A DNA stretch of 64,000 nucleotides from Gnetum montanum (taxonomy: Eukaryota > Streptophyta > Gnetopsida > Gnetales > Gnetaceae). The translations under genes were made by a program, and so were the position numbers. The stretch covers positions 93,404 to 157,403 of the forward strand of contig MNCI01036134.1 in assembly GCA_015680685.1 (NCBI GenBank), written 5' to 3'. Position 1 is the first letter of the stretch. The number at the start of each line of letters is the position of its first letter. Shown here piece by piece: positions 1-11,290 of the stretch. The notes below the pieces were generated by a model that saw nothing but the letters and a program-made list of their open reading frames with translations, did no database searches and was not told where the DNA came from.

Positions 1-1981
1 AGTCACTTGGAGAAATCAGCTGTTACACATAATATCCATAAGGGTCAGGCTACCAGTAAGGGTACTGATGTTTCGGTGATGGCATCCCCCATGACTGTGG
101 GTATTGTCGCTGCTGATGCTGTTCGATGGGCTATGGTGGAGTTCCACTTGGATAATATGTTAAGGGTTGGTGGAACTGCCTTGGGTTACCTTGTGGATAA
201 GGTAACCTTTGGGGTGTTTGCCGTTGGTTGAGTCTCGGATTAAGCGCATACACCTTAGACTCCTGTAGATGTGAGATGATGGGGCAACATTCCTTAGGAT
301 GGTCATAGTGGTAGATCTCACATCCACCATCATCGTCTGTGTTAGAGTCCACAGCCACATCGAAGTTAGTGATTTTCCTCTTAACCTTGTTATGTGAAGG
401 GCTTAAATCTCTCCACTTTTTCTTACCTTTGTTACTACTTTGTTCTACCTTAGACTCTTCTATAATTTTTAAGACAGTTTCAATTTTAGAGTCTAAGGAA
501 CTCCATACGTCATCTACCTTAGCCGCTAATTCTATTGTGAGTTTTTGAATCGACAAGGTCTTCTTGTTCACCAGCTCTTTGATTGGTGACTCATCCTCTT
601 CATCACAAAATTTCACTCCCTTCTTTCGAATGGAGGTATCACGGTTGTACTCTTCTACACTTTCCCTTTTGCGTAGCTCACCTTCTTCTTTTGCTACTTG
701 TTCCAACAAGCTATGCACTTCATGGGCTCTAAGTTGTGAGAGTCTCCCTTGAGCATAAGTCCCAGGGGTTCTTCTAGTTTCATTCCTTAGCCCATCCACG
801 ATGTGGTGAAGTTGATCTCACTGAGCATTCCCATGGCCCAGGCAATGATGTAACAATGTGTAGTAGTAGGCCATGGAAGCATCCAAGGGTTCATATGTAC
901 CTTGCTTCTAGCCTTGGATCTGCTTACATAAATTGGACACTCTGGAGTACGTCTGATACTTCTCGTTGAACAGTTCTAGCATTGTACCCCACCTCCAAAT
1001 GGTTTTCGGTTCTAAGGACCGGTACCAACTCTCTGCTTCATTAGTGAGTGTCCTTGGGAACAACTTAAGCTTCTGCCACTCATTTTCTATATTTTGCAGG
1101 GCGCAGGCATCATGGAATGCCTGTAAATGATTTTGCGGATCATCATTGTATCCCCCTTCAAATTGTGGGATGTTGTTCATGTCTAAATGCATGATCCGAC
1201 TATCTTTTAAATGCCTTGTGGGAATCCTAACTGCCTCCGTTATGTCAAGCATACTTTGGGTTGCAAGTAGGGGCTTGTCATGATCATCTCTTTCATGACG
1301 CCTGTGATGTCTGCATTGTTCCCTACTCTCCCTACATTCATGCCCTTTTCCTCTCTCTCGACTTTCCCATCGAGGTCTTTCATCCCTCTTACCTTTATCC
1401 TCACCTTTATGTTCATGGTNGGTTGTTCCCTCTATGAACAGTTGGTGTTCACGAGCATCAGAACCAGTGTTATGTATCGTTGATCATAGATTCTGATACC
1501 CAACCTCCTCACCATCATTAGGAGGGGGAACATCATTTGCTAAAGAACCCGTGATAAGGGGTTCCTCATCTCATATTTCGCTAAGGATGTGCGAGACCTT
1601 GCCCCTCAATAGTGCATGTTGACTCTCCTGCCTTAAGTCCCTCATACATTGGGCATCTGTGGGATAATAATCCCTCATGTCAAAATCTTCCGCAACATAT
1701 TCAGCATATAGTTCTTGCATGCCAATCTGTGCCAAGGCATGGAAAAGGATGCGAGAGACTGATCGATTTGGGGGTAACACGATGTTACCTTGCAAATCTC
1801 TCCATCGCAGCTGTTCATTCTGATGGAGAATAAAAGTAAAATTAGGAATATACTCATCGGGATGAGTATATGTCATCTTATATTATTTAGGACTTGGCTG
1901 ATTTTGGTTATGTGTTTTATGTTGCTGACTGTCGCTTGTGTGGTCTTTAGGTGGTAAGTTGATCGTATGAGAAGAAGTCAT
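1..1981 (-). pseudogene. gag of element 1 (decayed)
   Basis: Gag capsid/nucleocapsid polyprotein frame, read on the minus strand from an ATG at 1981, about 120 bases past the PBS. Open segments at 1876-1571, 1252-908 and 799-131 share one frame and are separated mainly by stop codons. The N-terminal segment has a THPDEYIPNF motif also present in element F. The 1252-908 segment is the retrotransposon gag (capsid) domain, with HLQAFHDAC and WYRSLEP. A Lys/Glu-rich linker follows, then a zinc-knuckle relic near 300-340 of the form C-x2-[C>Y]-x3-H-x4-C, so one zinc ligand is lost. Several in-frame stops make it non-functional. Confidence 0.8.
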
Positions 1982-2103
1982 TGTTATTGGTGTGCTATTT
2001 CACCATTATATAAATTTTTATCTTGATTAACCTGAAGGTTCATTAAGGCTCACAATGATGTAAGTGATATCCCTTATGTTCTATTCAACGCACAAACACT
2101 TAG

Positions 2104-2121
2104 TCCCCGGCAACGGCACCA
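2104..2121 (-). other. Primer-binding site, tRNA-Asp type (element 1)
   Basis: The plus strand reads TCCCCGGCAACGGCACCA, which is the 3' end of plant tRNA-Asp with one G-to-A change. On the minus strand it is the reverse-transcription primer site, one base after the LTR end. A tRNA-Asp primer is known for the Athila lineage. Confidence 0.88.
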
Positions 2122-2122
2122 A

Positions 2123-3124
2123 TGATGAGTGGCGAGGTACCCCTACACTCAACCATACAAAACGAGCATAGCACGCACGATCCGATCGAACTCCACAGAC
2201 TAAATGCCTACACGTCCCATGGAACACTTGGGGTTAATCATTCGTTGTCTTCCCAGACTTACTTGTAGTTGTCATGGTGTATGGTTAAGTAAGTCCGAGG
2301 TATATGATTTTTATAGTCTTTTAAATGTTTTTCTCCTATGCTAAAGAGTGAAGGGTTGAGAAAGCTAACTAACTCTAACTAAGGACTAAGTCTAATTTAA
2401 CTAGCGTCAGCATCTATTCCCACTTACTGTACACACCCTGAACTATGCAATGCAACTGTGGCTACCAAACACTAATCGTTACTGGGATCACCACACGTAA
2501 CACACGTGATCAAAGTGGTCGTACTAAGGCACTTAACTAGCCTAAACATGATGAGAAGCCGATTCCTTGACTAGCCATACACATCCGTAGATGCTCGTAA
2601 TCAATTCGTACTCATCCCGCGTTCTAGGAGTTGAGGGTGAGAGAGACTAATCACGATGAGCAGCCGATTCCTTGATTAGCCGTACACATTCGTCAATGCT
2701 CGTAATCAAGTCGTACTCATGTCGTGCTAATGCAGGTAATAAATAACAGGTAAGAAATAACATGTAATAAACCTATTCCATGCACTGCAAGGTTTATCCA
2801 CAAAGCTCGTCTTTATTGCCGTACACAACTTGCATTCAGGTACAAAGCTGCTCAAATAAAGATTCGTTCACTTGAGGACTCCTATTGTGGGCATATGGAA
2901 AATATTCTATCTCTGGAGTGATCAATCTGCCAGAGTTTCCCTACTTTTAGCCTATGATTCCAAATGAGGGGAGTGACGCCTCTTATTTATAGATTTGGTG
3001 GTAGACCATGATATCGTGTACACGGTATCGTAGGGGACGATGCGATATCGCGTACGTGATATTGCATGGGATGGGATATTGCGGCGGCCGCGATATCGCG
3101 GCTTGTGTGAATCGCATCTCATCA
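2123..3124 (-). repeat. 5' LTR of element 1
   Basis: About 1.0 kb, bounded by TGATGAG at 2123 and CTCATCA at 3124. It abuts the PBS on its gag side. It holds a palindrome-rich U3 block at 3008-3102, a TATA-like run on the minus strand near 2988, and an inverted CTTTATT/AATAAAG pair at 2810-2862. Homologous LTRs recur across the window. Confidence 0.87.
3008..3102 (-). promoter_or_regulatory. U3 palindrome array of element 1
   Basis: A cluster of GATATC-type motifs next to the U3 end of the LTR. It includes the perfect 16-base palindrome GCCGCGATATCGCGGC at 3087-3102 and the near-palindrome GATATCGTGTACACGGTATC starting near 3010. It lies immediately upstream, on the minus strand, of a TATA-like sequence. 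By position it should be the promoter-proximal element of the retrotransposon; the bound factor is unknown. Confidence 0.6.
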
Positions 3125-3544
3125 TGCATCAATGATATTTTGAAATTTATTCAAAAATGTATTAAGACTTTGTAACCATCGAATAAATCCCTTGTAATTT
3201 CTTGAATGTAATAATTTTTTTTTAATTTTCTAGTTTTCCAAAAGTAACTTATTTTTTAGCTAGTTTATTTGATATAAATCTTGCATTCTATCCCATAACT
3301 CTTTAGTAAGGGAAACATTGGAAACATTAAGCAATATTGAATTTAAAATACATAAACGAATTATACTTATTACTTTTAGGTTTAATTTTTTCAATTCTTT
3401 CTTGGACAATTTATCTCGCTTCATTTCTAAAATCACACCATGTTGGTCTTTTTCAATCAAGAAATCCTCCATCTTAATCTTTCATAATGCATAATTAGAC
3501 CCATTAAATTTTTTAATCTCAAATTTACTTAAAGAGTTTGTCAT
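3125..3544 (-). pseudogene. Ty1/copia gag remnant
   Basis: Minus-strand relic of a copia-type gag. From the ATG at 3544 the translation reads through a FNGSNYAL motif typical of the start of copia gag; the expected Trp after it is a TGA stop. The following 70-codon open segment (3472-3260) ends with WDRMQDLYQ, characteristic of the UBN2-type gag domain. Past a stop the similarity continues to FLNKFQNII near 3130, where element 1 interrupts it. On its 5' side it leads to a tRNA-Met-type PBS (3591-3607) and then the insertion point of element D. Protease, integrase and RT of this copia element are not in the window. Confidence 0.75.
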
Positions 3545-3590
3545 GATTTCCCTTACAAATAATTAAATAAAATAGTCATTTTGTGTGGAG

Positions 3591-3607
3591 CGAGGCTAGG
3601 ATACTAA
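3591..3607 (-). other. Probable PBS of the copia remnant
   Basis: The minus strand reads TTAGTATCCTAGCCTCG, which matches the usual copia initiator-Met PBS pattern TTGGTATCAGAGC at most positions and lies about 47 bases upstream of the gag ATG. The copia 5' LTR should then have started beyond it, where element D is inserted; the right flank of D (from 19504) is where to look for it. Confidence 0.5.
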
Positions 3608-3610
3608 TTT

Positions 3611-5291
3611 TGATGAGTAGCAGGTATTCCTTACATCCAACCATATGAATCCCAAGTGTTCACTAGTGATTTGATCGAATTCTTAGACTTAGTTACCCAA
3701 GTGGTAGATATTTCTAAATAGCGAGTCATGGAGTTGCAAGGTCATTATCTTCTAAATTCATACTTATGTCTTAATTGTATGTATGATTGAGTGTCATTAG
3801 GACATATGATTTGCATTGTTATAATTATTTCTAATATATTATCTTCTAATGGATAGATGATTAAGTGAAGGTTGAATGATTAATTATCTAACTAATTAAC
3901 TAGTTTAATAACTGATCACCCTAACATGGAGTATCTATTCCCACAAGTCGTACACATCCTAAACTACTATTAACATTATTAGATTACTAATTGGTTATTA
4001 TTGGGCATACCAAATATCCACTACTAGGATTACCAAGTACTAATATATTATGTTTGAAATGGTCATTGATGAGTGATGAAGTACCCCTACACTTCTCTAG
4101 GAAATGAAATGGGCATTGAGAATGTTCATTGTCTTCCCAACTACACTTGTGAAGCTCAAGGATATGGTTTAAGTCTAATTAAGGCACATGATTTTTATCA
4201 TTTTTATGCTTTATAAATTTAATTTCCTAAAACAAGAATGAAAGGTAGAGTAATTTAAGATCTAGTTTATCTATTACCTAACTAGCCTAACAAAAGTACT
4301 CGTTCCGACTTTCTAGACACATCTTAAACTTGTATAGTGCTGCTGGGCTATCAAACGTTAAGCTTTTTTGGGTTACCAAGTGTTACACATATGCTTAAGG
4401 TGGTCATGCTTGTGTTCATTAACAACTAAAAATTAATTGCTTAGTTAAAGTGCATTAAAGTGAAGTGCATGAATATCAAATGCATCAAGGAAACATTAAT
4501 CTATTCTTAGTGCTACAAGGATGATCAAAAGGGTTCATTGTTATTGCCATCACACTGCTGCGCTCAAGTATATTAGTATTTGAACAAAGATCCGTACAGA
4601 CTCAAACTTTTGTTGCAAGCACTCAAAAAATATTCTAAGTCTGGAAAAAACAAACTATAAGAACTTCACTATCTATCACAAAAACTATGAAAAACTTATT
4701 AAAAATCATGAGCCTAAGTGCTATATTTATAGGCCAATGGATACCCCATGATATCGGATATTCAACATCCCATCCTGGGCTTCAACATCAGGTATTTGAT
4801 GTCGAGGCTCCGATATTGGAGCTAGTCAAATAATGATTCATCAATCATATTCATGTATTTATGATTAGGTATAATAATTGTTTAAGAGTATAAATGTAAA
4901 GTGCATGGAAAGTAAAGTGCTGAATAGAAATAGCAAATTAATCTAAGTGCTACATTGGATGTAGGAAATCTTGATTTTATTTTTATTCATGTTAATATGT
5001 TAAGGTACATAGGCACTCTAATAAAACTTCATACAATCTCTTAGATTCACATTGCAAATACTCAGAGAGAAAATATTCTAACTATATAATGAGAAAATTG
5101 CAAGGGTTCAACAAAGGCTATGATTGAAAAAACCATAAATGCAAGAGGTACACACATTTATATAGGTAGTAATTACATTAGCATCAACGTATTTGCATCA
5201 ACACATTCTACCATGGATCAACAAGGATACATCGATGGGGTTATATCAACAAACATGTGTCGACATAGCTTATCTTATTAATTATTCAGCA
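3611..5291 (-). repeat. 3' LTR of element D (interrupted)
   Basis: Pairs with 17709-19498: shared stretches include the block around 3700-4060 and the block around 4850-5280. It begins TGATGAG and ends CAGCA. A solo LTR sits at 4067-4843. The U3 end (5160-5270) carries ATCGAT and GTCGAC motifs next to a TATA-like ATTTATATAG sequence. Confidence 0.85.
4067..4843 (-). mobile_element. Solo LTR nested in the 3' LTR of D
   Basis: A 777-bp Athila-like LTR from TGATGAG to TTCATCA in the minus orientation, without internal region. It is flanked by GTCAT (4062-4066) and ATCAT (4844-4848), a target duplication with one change. The 3' LTR of D resumes on both sides exactly as in the uninterrupted stretch of the other LTR. 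Near 4750-4821 it has the GATATC-type U3 array and a TATA-like ATATTTATAGGCC sequence. A solo LTR forms by recombination between the two LTRs of one element. Confidence 0.85.
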
Positions 5292-5305
5292 TGCCTCCAT
5301 GACTG
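5292..5305 (-). other. Polypurine tract of element D
   Basis: The minus strand reads CAGTCATGGAGGCA directly before the 3' LTR. Elements E (29329-29340, ATGGGGGTA) and F (48950-48963, ATGGGGATA) have the same tract in the same place. It primes plus-strand DNA synthesis. Confidence 0.6.
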
Positions 5306-5539
5306 ATTGAAAACTTATCCTTAAGTGAAAAAAAGTAGGATCGAGCTTCTTATAAAATTAGGAGGTATGAAATTTATTAATAGAAAGACAAATAGACTAA
5401 CTTTGAGTTTCAGATTGTACATTGTTTTATAAAAATGAGTGTCTATTATAAAAAAATTGGATACTTTACAAAATCTTTAATAGGTGCTTGTATAATTGCT
5501 GAAGACATGATGAAGTATTAAACAATGCATGGAGATGGA

Positions 5540-8330
5540 GGCTTTTAGGGCTCTAATGATTCCTTGTCCTATCTTAGTGCTTCTAGAGGTTGATGTTGGC
5601 TTGTTGCTACTATTGCTTTTTCCAAAAGCTTGAAAGCATCTAAAGTTACTTTAATCTTTTTCTCTTTGCTTCGTGGATTGTAAATGGTTCATGTGGCTTC
5701 ATTGATGTGGGCCAGTGTGGGAATGTTCCATAGGTAGGACATTGAAGGAATGTGTTGACAAACTAGTTTGAGAAGTTTTTACATTCTATGTTGAACGTCC
5801 TTACAGATTTCTGTGGCTCTTGGTAGTTGTTCATCATCCTAGTCAAGTTCTTAGCAATAGATCATTGATCAGTGAATATGTTACTGAAAATTTCAAGCTC
5901 CACATTACCTATCTCCAAATTTTGTTTTGTTTCATTGTTGAGCTTGAATTCCACCTCATAGAGGAGGTAGGAACTAGCCACCTGCTTCTCTAATTTTGGC
6001 CTTGGCCTCCTTACTATTAGCATTGCCAAGTTTACATAATGACATTTGGCAAGCATAATGTACTACATCATTTATTCAATTCACAACTTCTTTAGGTATA
6101 TTTTAGCCTTGTTAAACACATTCAATCCATCAAAGATGGACATCTATATTGTCAACTCTTTACTAGAGTTGATGGAGGGCCTGGTTTTTCTTTTCCTTTG
6201 TGATTTGAATTTTCTTTTCATTAACTTCCTTGAGGAGTTTAACTTGGTCCATGTAGTGACCCGTTTGAACATTAGGGCTTCATTCTTTTGGGTAGCCATA
6301 TTAATGGCTATTTTCTAATGAAGAGCACATACGTTTTTCATTGAGAGATTACAATTTTCTGCTGCCAACCTCCTTAGGTCTAGATTTAGCTTGGTGACCT
6401 ACTCTTTCTACTAACGTATTAATTTGAACAATTAGTTCTTTTGCTGGTTAGAGTTATGTAGGTGTTGTTGTCTTTTGTGGGGACCGAGTTTTCTTTTTAG
6501 ACCTACGATAAGTCCTAGTCAATATTGAAAGCTATGGATTTTGACAAGGATACATTGAAGATCACAACCTTCTTTACATTCTAAACCTATTGAATTTTCA
6601 TTTGAAGCTATGGAAAAGGTTAATCCTTAGTAAGCTTTTGCCTAAGAATCGTAGGATCAGAGAGATGGGTGCATAACTTAGCAACTTTGATAGCCAATCA
6701 TCAATTGGCTATGATGACCTTTTCTAGTTTTGTGTTTGTAATAAGTAGTTTATATTTTTTCTCAAGCAAATATGATTGGTTCATGGTGATATCATTTAAG
6801 AGATCAAAGATGTCTTGAAATAGTTTCCTAGTTCCAACTATTCTTTCCAACACCTCATCATGTTGAACATTGCTCATTTGACTACATCCTACTCCTATGA
6901 ATGCATTAATGTTCATCATTGTGGCAAGGTCAGGTGCTGACATTGTAGGAGCATTCAAGGCTTTAGCAACCTTATCAACCATAACCTTCACTGCTATCTC
7001 CAAGTCTTTGTGATGCATGACTAGGATAGTCACCCCCTTACCTTCCTTCAACATGATAGAGAAGGTTGTAAGATTTCATGAAATTTTAGGAAATATTTAT
7101 CTAGGGATGGACACTATTATATCTCCAACACTTGGATTGGGCCTTGTGGGTGCTTGGTTGTTTTCAGTTGAGAATAGCAGGGAAGTCTCACTGTCTAGCA
7201 AGCTGATGATTCTTGTGATCTCATTTGAATGTCTCATGGCTAGACGATAGACAGATGGTTCTCCAGCACCTATAGAATTTTGCTGTTATTACAATTTTTT
7301 CTTGCTAAGTTTCCTTAGTCATTTAGTAGCTACAAGAACCTCTAGTGTAGTCTCTAAAGTTGTAGATAGTGGTAGTGGTGACTATTTCTCTTTTTTTAGC
7401 ATGGCTACTACCTTATTTGTTATCATTTCCTACCATGATGTGGCAAGTGCATAGTGGATCAAATAATTTGAATAATGATCTATGCCTTCCCTTTTGCATA
7501 GTTTGTGGATGAGACATGGAAAGGGGAGGATATTTCTTCCGTTTCCATTTTCCTTGAAACATTTCTCTATTTCTAGGAAAATGAGTTGAGGAAGGTTGAC
7601 TAGAAACTTTGCACTCACAATAGTGCATGCTCGGGTAGATATAGTAGTAACTTTGCTTGTCCTCATTGTTGGGTTTAGGTGATGAGTCGAAATTTTGAAG
7701 TATGCTCTCTCTACCTTGGTAAAAGCACCATACTCATTGTGGTTTGTCCCATAGCATCACTGCATCCATTCTTTCTTTACCTCTTGGTTTGCCTACATTG
7801 AACTCTCAGCTAATTTTTCCCTATGTTTGGGAACTTGAGGGCCTTTGCAATGGCCTTAGCCGAGTAGTAGATGGTCATGTATTTAATATTTACCAATGCA
7901 TCTCCTTACTGGCTGTTCTAGAAAAGATGTTTCCCCTATGTAAAATTGTCTATTATTGAAGAGAATTTGCCACATGGGAGATCCTTGTAGTTACATATGG
8001 ATCTCTTCTGGTGCCATGTCTAAGAAGGATCTAAAGTTCAAATCTTAAAGAGTGGAACTTTGGACCTCCTTGGTCCTAATCTTCTCTAGGAAAGCCTTTA
8101 TGAGAGTGACTTCTAAGCTAGGCCTTTGCCTAGAAACCTTATCTTGCCTAGACTAGCTTGTTTTAACAATGAAAATCTAGCAAATAGATTCCACTTCAAG
8201 CTCTTACTAAAGGGGTCTAGTGGCATGGGTTGCTTTAGGTGCTTATTCTTAGGGCTATTACAATTATTTCTATTGGTCCCTTCCTCATCTAGGTTACTTC
8301 TCCCTAGGCTATGAATGCCCTTCTACTTGT
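5540..8330 (-). pseudogene. ORF3 of element D (post-integrase ORF, decayed)
   Basis: A decayed coding region between integrase and the 3' LTR, in the sense of the element. The segment at 7666-7430 has NLPQLIFLEIEK followed by LPFPCLIHKLCKREG, which resembles the plant transposon protein domain (PF20167-like) found in plant retroelements; this is my recollection, not a search result. The segment 7054-6701 (117 codons) contains VDKVAKALNAP and LFQDIFDLLNDIT and matches elements E and F at the same place. Downstream (6700-5560) the frame is Lys/Glu/Leu-rich and coiled-coil-like, with ASSYLLYEVEFK near 5950. Many stops and shifts. Position recalls the env-like ORF of Athila, but no transmembrane envelope features were recognised. 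Confidence 0.6.
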
Positions 8331-8649
8331 GGTTCTCACTTTGGTGCCAGCTATAATCATAAACATAACCTAAGATTAGTTTTTTATTTCATAACCCTTA
8401 GTTATTTTGATATATTTTTTATTAGATTGGGTTATGTTTAGGTGTGTTTGTGATCTTAATTGGGTGTATTATTTTAATATTATTTTATTAGTTAGCTATG
8501 TGAGTTTGTTTGTTATGTTTAACCCTTTTAGGACAAGTAATTTAATATTATTTTAATTGGTTAGCCTTGGTGAGTTAGAAAAATTTTGAAATTTTTTTTG
8601 CAAGAAACCAAAGGTTTATGCCCTCCATAATGTAGAGCTTGTTGACCTT

Positions 8650-9660
8650 TTGGTATGTCAAAACCTTAATAAAAATGAAGAGCATAGAATGTTTGTTATG
8701 GATGATGTGTTTGTAGGACATAAATAAGAACTTGACAATGAGATATGAGGACTCAAGGGAAATAAGATCTATAATGAAATGGCAAAGTGAAGACTATATG
8801 AGCCAAGATGAAATCAGGAACAAGCATGGAATGAAATTGAAGACTACAAACCAAACAAAGATGCTCCAAGGATAAGGAAGAAAAAAAAATTGATGAGAGG
8901 AAGCCTAAGAAACTAGAGCCCAAGAGCTGAAGAGACATCTCCTAGAAATCGTAGATGTCTCTATTCCAGAGAAGATGTCTCCCAAGAGACATCCCACATG
9001 AGACATGCCATTTTCTAGTAAGATGTCTCTCCTAAATTGAGGCCAATCTCAGGTAGATGATTTAGATTTGAAGAAGATGTCTACACTAGCTATTGGGTAG
9101 GTGTTTCATGAATTCCAAGAAGTTTTCTGAAACTTCAAGGCTATAAGAAGATACTAAATTCTTGAAAATGTGCAAGCATTGTTCACATAAAAACAATCAT
9201 TATCATATCTATGCTATTATACTCTTATTCTTCATTGTAACATTGGTTTCTTGGTTGTATGTTGAATTGATCTTCAATGACAAGGACTTGTAATTTTAGT
9301 TCCATTCGTTTCTTGTGTATTTTTCTTTTTCTTATTTCCTTGTGGGGTTGATGTGGTTCTTATGAGGAGGCATTCACATTGAGCTTGTTAGGACCTTGTG
9401 GGGTTGAGTTGTTTCTTAGTGATGAAATGATTTGATGTAGAGCTTAGAGCTTGTATAGGGTGTGGTGCCCTTCAAACCACGTTTGAATGAGAAACAAAGT
9501 CCAAAGGAGTGCATGGATTCTACCCTCCAAGTGTGGTAGTACCCAAGTTAGGGAACCATGTAAAATTTTGTATTTCTATGTGGTAGGTACAATTTAAATT
9601 GGGAATTTATTCATTCCCTCCTAAGTTCTTGATCCTCAAACCTTATCATTGGTAGCATGA
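8650..9660. mobile_element. Probable nested insertion in element D, ends not resolved
   Basis: Sequence of about 1 kb absent from the same place in element F. Colinearity with F (around 52200) stops near 8650 and resumes near 9690 (F 52300). At 8930-9030 it has repeated GAGACATCTCC and AGATGTCTC motifs, also found in the LTRs of element R (27795-27890 and 38945-39050). A solo LTR of an R-related family is the likeliest explanation, but I could not fix TG...CA ends or a target duplication. Confidence 0.4.
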
Positions 9661-11290
9661 GGATCAAAAAATAGGTGAAAACATGTTAATAACTTAAGAG
9701 TTAGTGTGCTTGGAAGGTTCTTGGACTTATAAAAATTGCAAAAACTCATCTTGCTTTGTGTGGAAATGATGCAAAATTAGCTAAGTTTTGTACACATTTA
9801 TACTATTTTTGCACTACATCAATGAGGTTATGTCGACTAAGCTCTCTGCATCGACAGGGATGCATCGACATAGGTATACTTAGTGATACTTTGCATTTGA
9901 AAAAATAGAGAAATTTCACTAAGTTTTGAGATGAAGCAAAAGCCTAAAGGAAGCCAGAAAGATGAAGAATGGTGAAAAAACATAGATGAGGGCTATATAG
10001 GCTTGGGAGAAACGATTTGAACACATTTAGATGAATTTAAAATGCCAAAATAAAGAAAATTTGGACATTTGAATGCAGTTTGATGGGATTGATCACATAG
10101 ATGACTGATGGATAGGAATTTTAACTTAAGGGAGATCAACGAAAATGCAAGTGGGTGTTTCTTAGAGTAGGCTTTATGCTCTTGATGCCATTACCCATCC
10201 TCATCCCATGGAGTTTGTAGTCTCCAAGGATGATTAATGATCATGTTAATTTAAAACTCATATCCAATGGAGTAATTTTCTTAGGATTATGAGATCATCA
10301 TAAAAAATTTATAAATTAACCATGATATGAGGTAGTGGGGTGGTATGTTATGGATTGAAAATGATGGTAGAGAGAGAATGGCAAGAGATTAACATCTAGG
10401 TCACAATAAGTTCTTGTAAACTGTATGGTTAATATGATCTGATACTATTCCATCCTTAGTCAAGACCAAGTCCATACACTTTTAGTGACTTCACATTGTC
10501 ATATCCTATCCCTTCAACCATCAGAAGGTCATGGCAATTTCCAAAGAATAACTAGCACTCCAAGAGAAGAAGGAAATAGAAGAAGAAAGATAGAAAGGTC
10601 ATTATTTAGAGGGGTGTCTTTAGGGATGGGTAACATGTCTTTCCAACTCCATAACTAGTGCTTGTATCCCATTATTATGTCAAAGGAGTGTGCTTTAAAT
10701 TCCTGTGTTATTTTTATTTTTATAGGAATCATAGCATACAAATACATGCTTCCTTTCATAGTCAATAGTAGGAGTGGTGATATATCAATGAAGAAGAATC
10801 ATAAAACTCAAGAAAGAAGTTGGGAAGAGAATAGGAAAGGTTCCCTTGAAGCCACACTCTTTTTCATTCCTTCTTGGTCTATTCCAAGTCTGTTGGGTAG
10901 CAAGATCATTGGTTACTTTTAGTTGCAATGTGGAAAAACCTCATGCTCCCAAAGTGCAAAGCCTCTGTGGAGTAGATGGAATGGATGGATGTTATGGTCC
11001 TACTACCTGGTATCATGAGAAAATTATTAATTTGTTAATAAAGGTCATAATCCAAAGACAAAATACCATTTAGCAAATTAATTATTACATTAATATTTGC
11101 ATTCTTTAACTTCTAGTATTAATAATAGTATTGGTAAATTCAAAGTTTCCTATAAAATAAGATCAATACTAAAAAGGAGAATTAAAGAAAAGGAAAAATA
11201 TATAAAATAAATGATGAAATAGTTAAGAAAATGAAAAAAAATGAAAAATGATGTAAAAAAAAGAAAAAAATTGGTTAGTCCTTACAAATT
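9660..11290 (-). other. Pol-ORF3 spacer of element D
   Basis: Non-coding spacer between integrase and ORF3. It contains the U3-like module at 9791-9885, a conserved GGGTAACATGTCTTTCC stretch near 10625 shared with F (53180) and partly with E (32905), and the post-pol sequence around 11300. Short open frames here (for example 10662-10922 on the plus strand) look like chance. Confidence 0.5.
9791..9885 (-). promoter_or_regulatory. Internal U3-like promoter module upstream of ORF3 (element D)
   Basis: On the minus strand an array of GTCGA and ATCGA motifs (9831-9871) is followed by TATAAAT (9796-9802), pointing toward ORF3. It resembles the U3 core of this element's own LTR (5148-5275): the TACACATTTATA run and the CATCAATGAGGTTATGTCGA run have close counterparts there. 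Without the nested insertion it would lie roughly 0.5 kb upstream of ORF3. Promoter activity is inferred. Confidence 0.45.

Larger units (their letters stand above)
1..3124 (-). mobile_element. Athila-like Ty3/gypsy element 1, 5' part (LTR, PBS, gag)
   Basis: Minus-strand LTR retrotransposon cut by the left window edge. Reading from high to low coordinates it shows a 5' LTR (2123-3124), a tRNA-Asp primer-binding site (2104-2121) and a gag frame starting at 1981. Protease, pol and the 3' LTR would lie left of the window. The LTR keeps many CpG sites that are TG or CA in the other copies here, so this is probably the youngest member. It sits in a Ty1/copia gag remnant whose sequence begins at 3125; TGCAT (3125-3129) would be one copy of the target duplication. 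There is an unresolved base (n) at 1420 inside gag. Confidence 0.85.

Noticed and set aside
2104-2121. tRNA-Asp-like 18-mers at 2104, 17690, 36029, 60241 and 62056
   Set aside because: Only the 3' acceptor/T-arm part is present and each adjoins an LTR end, so they are primer-binding sites, not tRNA genes.
3008-3102. Regularly repeated short motifs suggesting a CRISPR-like array
   Set aside because: Repeats are 6-16-base palindromes without constant spacers, inside a plant LTR.
5540-8330. ORF3 as a viral-type envelope gene
   Set aside because: Position fits Athila env-like ORFs, but no signal peptide, transmembrane segment or fusion-peptide-like stretch was recognised in D, E or F.
10662-10922. 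86-codon plus-strand frame
   Set aside because: Lies antisense to the pol-ORF3 spacer of D, has no counterpart in F or E, and shows no recognisable domain.
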